From contig NW_003314345.1 of assembly GCF_000143415.4 (NCBI RefSeq), forward strand, positions 632,264-696,263: 64,000 bases of DNA, in the 5' to 3' direction. Shown in pieces: positions 1-11,708 of the stretch. The position numbers were made by a program, and so were the translations under genes. The notes under the pieces are model-generated. The model made no database searches. It was not told the DNA's origin and saw only the letters and a program-made list of their open reading frames with translations. Source of the stretch: Selaginella moellendorffii (Eukaryota > Streptophyta > Lycopodiopsida > Selaginellales > Selaginellaceae). Position 1 is the stretch's first letter. Each line of letters opens with the position of its first letter.

Positions 1-567
1 AAGCAGAATCTGTAACTTTATTAAATGAAAATGTAGCTCACAAACAAGCTGATGCATTTTGAATCCCACCCTCTCTCCAACTCTCACATGACGGGCTGGT
101 GATCATATTTTTACCATAACATTGTAAATATAGGTGAAATATTATGATTTGCCAAGTGAACAAGGATAAAAACCTCCTTGTGTGAAACTTCTGACACTCA
201 CACCGTCCTATTACATACTTCAGCCCAAACCTCAAAAGAAGAAATTGTTAAGCCTGCCACCACTTTCATTTGTTCCATAGCTGTGATTCTACTTGCACTC
301 AAATGAAATAATAATACATGTTTTGGGTCTGTTCACTCCCATCTGGAAGCATAAGACCACTGGGAGGAGGCCAGAAGTGGCTACAAAGAGGATAAAAGAG
401 CAAGCGTACTTGAGCAAGTGCTAGGCTTCAAGCAAATCACTGATATTTCATGGTTTTCCATATGCTATAATCAGGGACAACCACCAAGTTTAAATAGATC
501 AGCTTTTCATGGCCACAGTTTTTACAGGTAATTCAAGTAAAAAACGTTTCATGAACACTTAGCAGAT

Positions 568-1230
568 TTAACCCATGCCAAAGTATGTCAAACACGAGAT
601 CATCCGCCAAAGAGTCTGATCTGGAAGACATTCCTCTAGCTTCTTAAGCCAACATCTCCTCATTGTTTGAGATTGAGTCCATATCCACAGAAATGTACTC
701 TCCTGCCACGGTCTGCTACCATAGCTGCTTTGTTTGAGCACATCTCCAGCTATGGTCGATGGCAATGCTGCTCCATAACACTGACTCAAGATAACACCCA
801 CCACCTCATACCGAGCTTGCAACCACCAAGGTGTTAAAAGCTTATAGAGTTTGATGCTGCCAGTCATAACAAAGATCACAAAGTTTGTTGAAGGGAAATT
901 CTAAACCATGAATGTGTCTGTGATCATTGTTTTGAACTGCTCCCAGTCTGGAAAGATTCTAGGCTCCAAGTTATGAAACCACTCCAATGCCACATCTTTG
1001 AGAAAGATTGAGGCGAATGGCACCTTGTCCACATTCTTAGTATCCCCGCAACACTTCAATTTCTGCAACCACTCTTGAAGCTTCAGGTGGTCATTCTCTC
1101 AATCATACTCTGGGTTATTCAGATTTTCACATTCTTGCCATTGCAACCCTGACAGCTGCCTGTAATTCCATTCTGCCACCAAAATCCAAATGACGACTTG
1201 GGGCCTCTCCCAAGATGGTTCCCAAATCTA
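568..1230 (-). pseudogene. Retrotransposon gag remnant
   Basis: Reading the minus strand from about 1230 down to 900 gives a stretch resembling a retrotransposon gag (capsid) core, with a phrase like FLKDVALEWFHNLEP followed by a W..F...ITDTF pattern typical of Retrotrans_gag domains. The frame then meets an in-frame TAG near 905 and continues open to 568. No protease, reverse transcriptase or LTR is recognisable next to it. I read it as an isolated decayed fragment. The gag assignment rests on pattern recognition of the tryptophan/aromatic spacing and is moderate; the downstream 103 residues have no recognised domain. Confidence 0.45.
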
Positions 1231-1984
1231 GCCTAGGAGTTTCGGCTTGTCCAACAATTTGTTATATTACATTAGAAGGTTATTATTGCTATTGCCACAA
1301 TAGGAGGTTGGTATTGCTAGATTTTTTATCAATCCCTTTTATTCAAATGTTAATAAACTAGAGTTAACATATGTACTTAGCCAAATGAGCATAAGGAATG
1401 AATTCTTTAAATATCTATTTAGTTAAGTATACTTCATTTGGTTTGTTAATTCTATTTTCCTCTTTCTACTGGCTTGCTATATTGAGTTTGGTCCCTTAAT
1501 ATTCACTAAATGAGAGCTTTAATATGTCTGCCAAAACACTTTCACTATTATTTTGCATGTGTTGGTCCCATTTGATCCCATTGGCAATTTATAGAATGTG
1601 TGTGGGGGGGTGGGATGTCAAGGGGGATCAACACCTCCATTTCTGCATTAAATTTATTAATCGTTCCATTGTATAGGTTAATAGTTCCATGTGAGGCAAC
1701 TAATCATCCATCCATACTAAAGTCCTATGATGGATATTTTAATTTGTGAATGCCTTACAAGATAAAAGATGTACTTATGGATGTCCAATACATACAATTT
1801 CAATTTTAAGAGTAAAAATATATTTTACTTAAAATTATATTATATTTTAAATAGCTACTAATCAATTGGAATTGTCAACCCATGTCATTTTTTTTAATAC
1901 CACATGTAGCACACCCTATTTCTATCCCCCAATCCAACTCGAAAGGGGCAATTATTTGATGAGAAAGCCTTGTGGTGTGTAGTT
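1231..1984. other. AT-rich spacer, no gene seen
   Basis: AT-rich sequence with no open frame of note and no recognisable repeat boundary. The tract near 1600 is G-rich (gtgtgggggggtggg). Confidence 0.4.
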
Positions 1985-3779
1985 GACGCATTTTTAGACT
2001 GAGACTCATTTTTTCTTTAGGTTTTTCTAAGGCTTTTCACAAATTTTCGTAAAGCTTTTCTATGATTTATTGATCATTTTACCCAAAAACCAATCCATTG
2101 TGAAAGGGTTAAAGTTGACTTCAGTTAGCTTAAACTTTAATAAATAGTTTATATGATATGGCCCAAAATGGATACTGAGAGTAGTGAGCTCTCACCAATC
2201 TTGACTTAGTCTTGGTAGCCTTGTGCATTAGTTGAGGATGGTGATATCCAATTTAATTGTTTACAGTTGAGATACTATAGCCTTATTTATTAGGAGGTTG
2301 TGTCCCTATATAAGTTCATCTCATGGTCCTCACTTTAGCTTAAGCTAAGTGTTAATTATATATAGCTACCCTCTTCAATCATGCTCAGAACTATTGGATA
2401 TATGAACTTATTGTGGTTTAATTGGACTTGAATAGTCATTTTGTCTACATTTTTTTGTGATCCTTTATGTTACGGTGTTACTTTTCTGTTGGACAAATAT
2501 ATAACTCAATGACATGAATTTGATATTTGGGTTTTATGCACCAAGTTGAAATGTGATGATTGGTTATATTGCAATTAGTAATTGCTTGTAGACTTCGTTA
2601 AAGATTTTTAACACTTATTTCACTCAATGGGTGATGGGCTTATTTTACAAGATGGTGTTGCAAAGGATTATATCGTTAAACTTATATAGTTTCTCTATAT
2701 TAGCTTTTTGATCCATTTTTGTTGATAACATTTAGTTGTGTTTAATCTATGGTGTTGGATTTTATTGAGTTTTGGATGTGGTGAATCACTCCTTGATTAT
2801 ATATTATCTATAGTTGATTATTGTTGAACGCTTAGTCTCGAATACCAAATAAGATATATTTGACCTTTAGTTGATTTGGTTGGTAGGGATTTTCTTTTGA
2901 TTTCTTCTAGTTTTGTTCTAGTGCTAATGACATTAAAGTGATACCTTGATGTTGATATTGTTAACGTTGAGATTAAAGTGAGGCAAAATATTACTCCATG
3001 AGCATATTGAGGAAATTGGATTTTCTATCTATAGTGATATAGATAGTTAGTGATTAGTTGAGCTTAATTCAAATTAACATTTTGTTTCATTAGTCTCAAT
3101 AAAGATAGTGTTGATGGTTTGCTTTTGTGTCATTGGCATTCGTCCATTTGCTATTTAGCAATTATATTAGTGTTCAACCAAACTGAGTGGTAAGTCAGGT
3201 TAATTGTGTTTTAGACGAGATTGTTTAATAAAGGTTGAGCTTTAGCTTTTTCTTGAAAAGTGATTTAGTTATAGATTGTACTAACTTTACAAAAATAAGA
3301 GTTAGTGATCAATATAGAAGTTGTTGATTCCTTATTAGATTTAAGTTTGGATTATATTGATCATTGATGATTCTCCTTGTGCTTGTTATTAAGTGACTTA
3401 TGTCGTAGTATAAAAGATAGATTTATGAAGGATCAATTTAATGATCACTTGTTATCATATCTTCATAATGCTTGGCTTTTTTATTTATGCACATATATTT
3501 TTTATTTTATGAAGTTCTAATTTATAGATGTGTTGACAATATTTTGGGCTGTACTATAATTTTTTATTTGGCATTGAAGTTGGTTCATGCAAGATTTGTA
3601 ATCATTGTTAGATGAGATTTGGTTATAGATTTTTTCAAACTTTTAGTTAATTGAGTTTTCATACTTATTATTTCATTTATTAGGAGTTGTCAGGGAAAGC
3701 ATTTTGGCTCATTAATTCTAATATTTAAATTGGTGTTTGCATCTTGTGATCATTGGTGATGGTTGACTGTCATCTAGAA
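1985..3779 (+). repeat. AT-rich dispersed repeat R1, copy a
   Basis: This 1.8-kb block is collinear, on the opposite strand, with 62,150-64,000 and with 47,428-48,957. Shared landmarks include the 'accaatccattgtgaaagggttaaagtt' style start, the 'gtagtgagctctcaccaatcttgacttag' segment and the 'gagttgt..gggaaagcattttggct' segment, with scattered substitutions and small indels. No coding potential is visible. I infer an old LTR or other non-coding part of a retroelement because it is long, dispersed, in both orientations and non-coding, but I did not locate paired ends or target duplications. Confidence 0.6.
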
Positions 3780-5984
3780 TGAAGATCCTCATTTGCATGA
3801 ACAAGGTGGCACTATTTCAAGAGGTGGTTGTTTCATTCCATGCCTACAAGTGGTTCTTCACATCTATTTTGCCTAGGTTGCATGTGTTTGAGCTGGTTAC
3901 AGACAATTCTGGAAATCTGGGCCTTGACCATGTCTCTAAACAGCCATGTGCTTTGAGCTGATCTATCTGGTGGGAAGCTCATGGTGGGATGTTGAAGCAA
4001 CAAATCAGCTCATATTGTTGCAATTGAGCTCTCAAGATTTGACTTTCCCTTTTTTGACTTTCACCACTAGAGATCTGTTTAAGTGGTGCCATGTTCTATG
4101 CCATAGTGCTCTTGACAATACTTGCTTGTACAATGTTGTGGCTTTTGCCATCAAGAAGCTACTAAGCGGAAGGACCATCGTGAGCTTGACACACACCATG
4201 AGAGACACACAATGAGTGATGGATGAAATGGCCATCGACATTCTCCGGTCTTGAGGTGGTAGGCTCGTCCGAGCTAGCAAAGAAAATGGTAGTGAAGCAC
4301 ATGAGAATGGTGAGCCATGTAAAGGGTGACCATGAGTGGATCTTCACTGCAAATGTGTTATAGCCTATATTAGGTGATGCTGCCACTTGGATACTGGCTG
4401 ATAATACTGATTAGTTGAGTGTTGTGTTGAAGGTGGCAGAGCCAATCTTCAGGCAGGCTTATGTTGTGAAGGGGTGTCACGACGAGATGCAGCCTATAAA
4501 GACAAGGACAAGCAAGCAAGGTACAACTTGTTTAGTTACCCTGTCAAAGTCCAAGAGTTTGTGAGCAAGCTGCAAATGGAAGTGGAATGGCTCATCTGCT
4601 TCAACTGCTTTGCCTTGCTTAATAAGAAGCAGATCACTCGAAAGCATTTGCTCTTTTGCTTTCTATGCTGCATGGAAATTATACCCCCATGCTGATGCCG
4701 AGGCCAGATGGTAAGTATGAGCTGGATGCAAGCTGTGTCAGTTCAGATCTGAAACAATGATATTTATGCAGTAAAGCCTCAAAAAGCTTGCTTGGGTATG
4801 GTCTCTTTTTCCCTTACCAGCCTTTGTGATCTTATTATAAGTGGATGCTACCATCTGTTGGAGTGAGCTCTAGCCAAGATGAAGATGATGATGATGATGA
4901 TCTCACTCTTGATGAGGAGGAGGAGGAGCTGTCATGGGTGAGCCAAAGATTCAATGATGGATTTATAGGAACTACTTCATGGCATCAACTGCATCAAATG
5001 CAATGAAAAGTCAACTCAGACAATGCTAATAGTAGTCAATAAAGACCATGATAATGGAAAAATGAATATTAAGTGGAACAAAATATGAATTCACTAAAAG
5101 AAATAATTGGGAAGGTTATAGTGCTGCATTAAGAACTTCCTCATGCACAAAACTTCAAAAAGTTCAGCTCATCAAATAACACTCTCTACCTTGAGAAAGG
5201 AGTATGATGTAAGATGAGCACCTGACCATCATCTGTCACTTCCAAGTTCTATGGCATCGGACAGTCCCTCGTCCAAGATACAGGTAGAGGCCAAAGGGAT
5301 TCCGTAAAGCCGTGATCCTTTGTGTTGTTCCTGGTCATTTGGAGCTAGGCAAGGGATCCATTGTGAAAGTAGTGGAGAAATACACACATGAACTCTTGGT
5401 ATTCAACTATATATAGATGGTATATATACATGGAAACTATTGCCACTTGGGCACACATCATCTCTACCTCTAACACTCAAGCTTGAACCTAAGCCTGAAT
5501 TGTGCTTACTTAGTCTAAGATGTTGAGCATGAAGAGCTGATCAGAAAAACATATGAAAAATTCATCAATCAAATACCCAAAACTTAGTTCTTGGTCTTGG
5601 CCTTGTTTGCACACACTCTTCTTGCCACTAGCATGTGTTCTTAGTTTTCTACTGCTACCAGGCACTTGAATCTCCATAAAAACTTTTCCCAATTGCTGGA
5701 AATTGCGGTAGAGATCATGGTGGACATTAGCAATCTCTTGGCTATTACTAGTGCCGGCATTGGATCATTGTCAAGGTAGGTGGAGAATTTGTAGCTCCAA
5801 TGCTAGAATTCAGCAGAGGGTAATTGCACCTTATTTGGCACCTTAGAGCCCCTATTATGCCAATTCTAGGGTGGCTTGCAGTTGACTAGTGGAAACATGG
5901 TAGCCCCAAGTCATCCTCCCAAACACACTTTATCATCCTTTTTTGTCTACATAGCATAACAAGCAATTGAGGCTCCTAGTTTAA
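3780..5984 (+). other. Decayed unrecognised coding-like region
   Basis: Several short plus-strand frames (3779-3961, 3946-4215, 4474-4695) could be pieces of one degenerate protein; none shows a domain I recognise. Near 4870-4930 a GATGATGAT/GAGGAGGAG tract would encode an acidic Asp/Glu run, a common feature of plant transposase remnants but not diagnostic. Between about 5000 and 5980 I see nothing supportable. Confidence 0.2.
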
Positions 5985-6130
5985 CTAATTAGTTTAGTAA
6001 GTGGTTGAGTCTTGAAAGTTTATATATTCTTAGATTGAGAGTTATTCTTTCTTTAGGTAAGAAATTTTCCACAAATTTTTTCCAATGGTTGATTCATTTT
6101 GCCTGAAACCCAATCTATTTATAATTATTT
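5985..6130 (+). repeat. R1 end fragment, copy b
   Basis: About 145 bp match the leading end of R1 (compare 1985-2100 and 20,880-21,055): 'attcttagattgagagttattctttctttagg', then 'ttttccacaaatttt', then 'tttgcctgaaacccaatct'. Three plus-strand copies sharing this same end suggest it is a real element terminus. Confidence 0.45.
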
Positions 6131-7194
6131 CTAATTGCTTCATGTTTATCTATGATGAGTGTTGCCTAGTTGGGTCTTTCTTCTTTGAATGCCTAAGCTT
6201 ATATTTCACCTAAGCTTCTTTCTTTTACTCTATCTGGGAAAATACACAAGATAAAACATTTACCTTCCACGACAAAGTTATTGCTTGTCCTCAAGCATTT
6301 GGATTCTCCAAATCCTGCTCTAGGTTGTTGAGCTTGGTCTTCATAGTGATAAGCTCATCCCCCATGACCAGAAAAATTATATTATGTATCAAGAACTCGA
6401 TGATCTACACCAAAGCGTGCAATACATCAGTAATTTTCCTAGTCAAGCATTGCAATGTGCTAGTTTTGGTAGTTGATGTGCTCTATATTGGTGGATGTGA
6501 AAGCTAGGATTGCACTCTTGAGTTTTTAGATTATGTGGCTCTGATAATTCTACTCGCCCATGACTCCATCCACTTTCTTGGTTATTGTCTTAAAGTAGCT
6601 CAAGACCTATACATGATATTTTGTTGTTTCTTTGTTTTCTATCGGCTGCATTGGCTCATCGACTAACTGCTTGCCTCCTCCCTTAATGTGTTGAGTGAGC
6701 TCCTCCATAAAGCTTCAGATTGCTAACTTGCTTAACTGACTCACAGTCTTGTGAGCAAAGGTGCAATTAGCCTTGATTTTGTAGTGCTATTGCGACGCCT
6801 GCTGCTACTATGGCTGGCTAGACTAATCGGACGAGGGTGTGTAATTGTTGGATGCAAAAGTTCACTAGAGAAGACTTAGCCCACACTCCTTTAGTTCACC
6901 TAGATCCTCTTTTGTATCTTCATCCTCTTCATCCTATTGAGTTTCTTGGCTGTGAACTTCTTGGCCTAAACTCACTTCATTAGTTATATTTACAACCAAT
7001 GGTTTTATGGCATTTTTAGGCATATTATATGTCAAAATTTATGGCCTAAGTTGTGAAATTTCTTTCACAACTTTGACCTCCATTGTTAACCTAGTGTTGT
7101 CTGTTTGTGTACTCATCACTTCCTCAATGCTCAAAGAGATTTATATCAACATTAGGGTTGTCTCTGTAAATGTAGACAAGTCACAACTTTGCTC
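6131..7194. other. No gene seen
   Basis: AT-rich sequence with only short frames and no recognised domain or repeat. Confidence 0.3.
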
Positions 7195-8387
7195 CTAATT
7201 GGGGCATGGCATTTTATCACCATACTTGCTGAGTCCAACTTTTTTGCGGCATACTTGGCCACTAGATTTCTGTGGAACAAACCCTAGAGGTCTTGCAACT
7301 TGGATTTTTAGGTTTAGGAGGAGTTTCTTTTTGAAGGGAGAACTTTCCTCACTTGAATTCGTATCATCGAGATTTTTCTCCACATCCACATCCCTTGCTA
7401 TTTCCCTCATAAGATATATTGGAGGTGGTGGCTTAATAGCAAGGTGAGGTGTGGGATTCTCTTGAGTAGTGTAATGCTCGTAGATGTGCCGCAAAAAGAT
7501 AAATGTCTTCCCTTACCTACCTATAAGGCAACATTCTTTATTTCGGCCATAAATCTATTGTAGGAGAAATGAGCTATGTTTATTTGTTGTCTAGTCTTGA
7601 TAGCTTCCAATGGGCCAACTATCTTAATGTTGGCATTTTGCACAACTGTCCTCCCGTTGATGATGATACACAACACCTTAAGCCTAGCATGATTATCGGG
7701 CTTCAAGTAGGTGAAATTGCCTCCTTGTCTAGATGTGTAGTTAAGGAGGATGTATTGATCAAACATGCAATCCTTCTTGCTCATCATGATTATTTTGCCC
7801 TCATTGTCTACGCAAAAAATCTGAGTAAATTGGGTGAGTCCAAAGGGATGGATTTGCCTGTGGAAGAGAAATGCATGCTCCGTTAGGTACCACTTTTGCA
7901 TAAGCTCGATCTCTTGTTTAATCAATATTTCTCTTTCGAGTAGCTCCATATAGGCGAGTAACCCAAAAGTATTAAGCCAAAACTTGTCCTAGGGAGAAAA
8001 CACAAGCTCTCTAAACAATTTTACTTGGCCATAATCAAGCTTTTTGCTGTTAGACGAGATTTCCTCCATATGCTTGTTTTGTTTAGGCATTTTTGCCGCC
8101 CATACAGATTTGTAGACAAAACACTCAATGTTAGGTGACCGGGAGATGTAGTGTGGTGCCAATAGAGGTGCTCAAGTGAAATCTTTCGTCAACAGTGTGT
8201 CAAGAGTGGAGTTGATAGCTTGTGGCAATGGCGTGAGGACAAAATCACTCTGTCTAATCAAGGGTGCACTCCATCCAGTAGGCAGCGGCAATGGCGTTTG
8301 CTGTTGCGCAGCCCTAAGCGGCATTTGAGTTGCCTTATATTGCTTCAGAGCTAAGTTTGGATTGTTAGTGCATCTCGCTAGAGGCAT
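7195..8387 (-). pseudogene. Decayed gene of unknown function
   Basis: On the minus strand one frame runs from 8387 to about 7524 interrupted only by a TGA near 8170 and a TAG at 7989-7991. Open stretches on either side read as a normal globular protein (for example ...DKFWLNTFGLLAYMELLE... and ...FCVDNEGKIIMM...). Near 7500 a single-base frameshift moves the frame into the 7494-7195 open frame (RHIYEHYTTQENPTPHL... ending after a Lys/Ser-rich tail). Together this would be roughly 390 residues. I recognise no family, signal peptide or membrane segment. I infer a multi-copy element or captured-gene remnant because neighbours are repeats and its stops fit C-to-T decay. Confidence 0.4.
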
Positions 8388-10199
8388 AGGCGTGGAGTGA
8401 GTGAAAGGGAAAGAACAAGAGAGAAAAAAAAGCTCCCTACCAAAGCAAACAAAGGCAAGAAAACAAAACTTAGGACTAATGCATTAAAGTAAAGTGACAT
8501 AGGTAATTTAGAGGTACATATGCAAATGTATTATGGAATTTTTTTTTCCTTGTTAGCCTAGTAATCTTTGCTTATTAATCTTTGTGATTTGTTAGTAGAG
8601 TTTATAGAATGGGGCAAGAAATATATAGACATTACTCTTAGAGTATATGCCCCTTCTTTTCTCTTTCTCTAAATTTTGCACTGCCTAGAGAAAATTTTTA
8701 TAGGCCATACTAGCAAGATTTTAAGGGAATGTTTGCTCCAGAAAAAGGAATATTTGTCCAATGTATCCCTTGATTTCTTTCTTTGAAACTTCCCCATCAA
8801 AGAAAGCACTTAGATATATAAAGGTTTCTCTAATATAAAAATCTTTCCCAGTGGACATATGTTTTCTTTCTGTTTTAGATAAACAAATCCTAGACTAAGG
8901 TTATCAAGAAAGACTACTCCTTCTATCCAATTCCATTTATTTAGCTCTATGGGGAGATAGAAAAGCTTGGAAATAAGATCTTGAGTGATTTTAATATCCC
9001 CTCCATCCGTTTTGAAAATCAGTTTTACAGGATCCTATAATTAAAAAATTAGTTTGCCTTCCTATGGTCTTACAAAGTTTGATATAGCTTTGTAAAAGTT
9101 TTTTAGACCCTTATCTTTCATCCAGTTGGCCATCCTATCTATGCACTGAGGTAACTCATCATGATGAATCCTTACGAGGGCTTCAACCATAAGCTTATCC
9201 ATAGTTTTATACCCTAAGATAGAGATAATATTTATGCTTATATTTTCATGATACTTCCTTAAATGGTTTAAATTTACTATTGCAATATTATCCCTGTTTA
9301 ATGTGTGCATGTAAGTAACTAATTTTTCCATTCTACTTTAGCCACTTAACCACACCTTTGACCACTTGGAGGAGTCTCACTCACGAACTCTATAAGTCTT
9401 ATTTCTGACTTGGGGACATGCTAGCCCCGTGAATGGCATCTATGCCACTCAGCACTTGGTCTAAGTGCTCCATGTGTCCGATCCCATGATCGACATTCAA
9501 AGGTACAACCGACATATTATCACATTATGCTAAAGCTATACCCATTCACCATTGTCAAATCGGTAGTCCAAGGCCACTTGCATCACAATTTCGTCTCTCA
9601 AAGACTATGCCATCCATTCATGAATGCTCATCTCTTGACCACAACTTAGCACCCTTAAGATGCCCAGAGGCATGGGGAACACCCTTCCCCAATGTCCCTT
9701 TTTCCATCCCCACCAAGTCCCTCTTCATCTATTGCTATGCTCGCCAACACTGCCACTGGGTCAAGGCTCAAAGACCCGACCACTAAGTCCCACTATCCTC
9801 TAGGACTTCCTCACCATGTGACTATATCCTAGTCACTACACCAAAGGATTATTCTTCTTCCTTTCCATAGTTTGGGACTTTAAGACGACATTTCAAAACA
9901 CTATATCCCTATGTGAGCCTCATGGGTACTCTCCCCACCTTCCACCCTTAGGTACCCTAGCCATGTGGTTAAGTTTTGATGAGCCATACCAAGTATCAAA
10001 GTAGGTAATGCCACCCACACTTGGAACATTGACCATTCAATCTCTCGGGGGAGCTAGAGCCAACTCTTGAACACCTCACCAAATTACCCCACTTATCCAC
10101 CTATGTTCACTTTAGCTTTGGACTCCTCAATAGTTATATCATCACCTATCACATGGATATAGCTTTCCTTGGTCACACTAGCCTTTCCTAGCCAAACTG
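8388..10199. other. Mostly non-coding, no gene supported
   Basis: One minus-strand frame (9331-9062, 89 residues) begins with a plausible ATG but matches no family I know. From about 9380 to 10,180 the plus strand is C-rich and A/T-mixed with no long frame. I see no tRNA, rRNA or repeat end here. Confidence 0.3.
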
Positions 10200-10732
10200 G
10201 CTATTGGAGTCCTCCTCCTACTATACTTTTGGAGCTCACCAAACCCTTTAGGGTTTGGGAGATGAACGCTTTGGGCTTTTTAGACTCAAACTCGGACTTA
10301 GATTTGGTCTCGATCTCGATCTCGGTCTTAGTCTCGGTCTCTTTTTCATCCTCGACCTTGGACTCCATCTCGGGCTCCATCTTGGGTCCATCTTGGACTC
10401 CATCTCAGGTCCATCTTGGACTCTATCTCGGATCCATCTCAGATCTATATCAAATTCCATCTTGGACTCCATCTCGGACTCCATCTCGGGTCCATCTCAG
10501 ATCCATATCGGACTCCATCTCGGACTCCATCTCAAACTCCATCTTAGGTCCATCTCAAGTCCATATTGGACTCTTTCTCAGATTTCTTTTTGGACTTGTT
10601 CTTGACACTTCCATGTGTCACGGCACTTGCTATATGTCTTCTTGTGTCCCTTTTTAGAGACTCATTCACCATTTGCTTTGTGTTCATTCCTCGAGCACGT
10701 TGTTTGGAGTTTTGTTTTTTCTCTCACCACTC
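10200..10732 (-). repeat. LTR-B-related tract with simple repeats, minus strand
   Basis: The reverse complement contains the same module as the G1 LTRs (conserved 'tatagtaggg', 'ggtgaaagcccaaagcg' derivatives near 10,210-10,285), followed from about 10,280 to 10,590 by imperfect tandem GGACTCCATCTCGG(GT)-type units. In intact LTR-B copies the equivalent position holds a (GAGTCCGAGATC)-type purine-rich tract. Open frames across it (Ser/Asp/Glu or Leu/Gly/Ser runs) are by-products of the repeat. I infer a diverged LTR lying head to head with the next feature. Confidence 0.5.
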
Positions 10733-11332
10733 TGTAAAGAACCACCTCCCCGAGGTGTCATAGGCTAAAGGATCCCCGAAAGCATGACCAAAATGACAGA
10801 GAGTTCATCGGATGAGACCGAGTCTGAGATCAAGTCCAAGACCGACTCTGAGACCGAGTTCGAGATAGAGTCCGGGATCGAATCCGAGGCCAACTCGGAG
10901 ACTGAGTTCGAGACCAAGTTTGAGATAGAGTCTCGGATCGAGTCCGAGGCCGACTCGGAGACCGAGTTCGAGACCGAGTTTGAGACAGAGTCCGAGATCC
11001 GAGATCGGGTCCGAGATCGAGTCCAAGGTCGAGTCTGAGATTGGGTCCGAGATCGGGTCAGAGATCGAGTCCGAGACCGAGTCCGAAGTCGGGTCTGAGA
11101 TCAAGTCCGAGATCGAGTCCGAGACTGAGTCCGAGTACTAATACAGGTCAAGGGGTGAAAGCCCAAAGCGTGTGTCTCCCAGGGGGGGGGGGGGGGCGGC
11201 TGCAGGGGGTTCCAAAAGTATAGTAGGGATAGTGAGGTCCAGGAACCAGTCTCGAAGGAACTCCCTAGTGGTGCTTCCAAACTGACTTGAGGTTGAGATT
11301 GGGGCCAAGGGGCCTTGGGTGGGAGTGAGCAT
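10733..11332 (+). repeat. LTR-B, truncated 5' LTR of G1 copy 1
   Basis: Starts TGTAAAGAACC at 10,733 exactly like the full copy at 14,318, carries the GAGTCCGAGATC-type tract (10,800-11,140), the conserved module with a G-run at about 11,182-11,196, and ends abruptly at 'gggagtgagcat'. It is then joined directly to gag sequence. The flanking reading 'gcat' is shared by both parents of the join, so a microhomology-mediated deletion removed the rest of the LTR, the primer site and the 5' part of gag. Confidence 0.75.
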
Positions 11333-11420
11333 TTCAATGATAACCTACGAAAGGGGAACACGACGGGGTCGGGGTTCACATTTAGCAAAGGGGCCAAACC
11401 AAGGGGAATATATAGCAAAG

Positions 11421-11708
11421 ATGCTTTATTTCGTTAAAGTGGGACTTATTCAGTAAAGTGGGACATTAATTAGCATGTGTCCACATGCCTTTTCCTAGTA
11501 CTTAATTAATATTTATTAATGTTTCTATCAGTTTTTTAATTTATTTTTTTATATTTCACAATATTATAACACAAAATCATATGAAAAGTTTTTAATTTAT
11601 AAATTATAAAGTTAAAACTTCAATTTTTTATTATTGTTATAAAAATGGCATGTGGCCACACACCATAAGTGGGATAATGAAAAGTCCCACTTTAACGAAA
11701 TAAAGCAT
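11421..11708. mobile_element. 288-bp inverted-repeat DNA element (MITE-like)
   Basis: The element has perfect 24-bp terminal inverted repeats beginning ATGCTTTATTTCGTTAAAG and is flanked by a 4-bp direct duplication AAAG (11,417-11,420 and 11,709-11,712). Removing it and one AAAG restores the gag reading seen uninterrupted near 31,810-31,840. It carries two palindromes, at 11,473-11,488 and 11,645-11,666 (the second starts ATGGCATGTGG). Its termini and subterminal motifs (TTATTCAGTAAAGTGGGA on one side, TCATTATCCCACTT on the other) match those of the 13.4-kb element at 33,209-46,648 in the opposite orientation. It has no coding capacity, so I infer mobilisation by the larger element's enzyme. 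Confidence 0.9.

Noticed and set aside
10784-11104. Ser/Glu- and Asp/Ser-repeat open frames in LTR-B tracts (also 14,464-14,730 and 47,010-47,395)
   Set aside because: All six frames stay open because the GAGTCCGAGATC-type repeat lacks stops; the tracts lie inside LTRs and differ in length between copies, so they are not genes.
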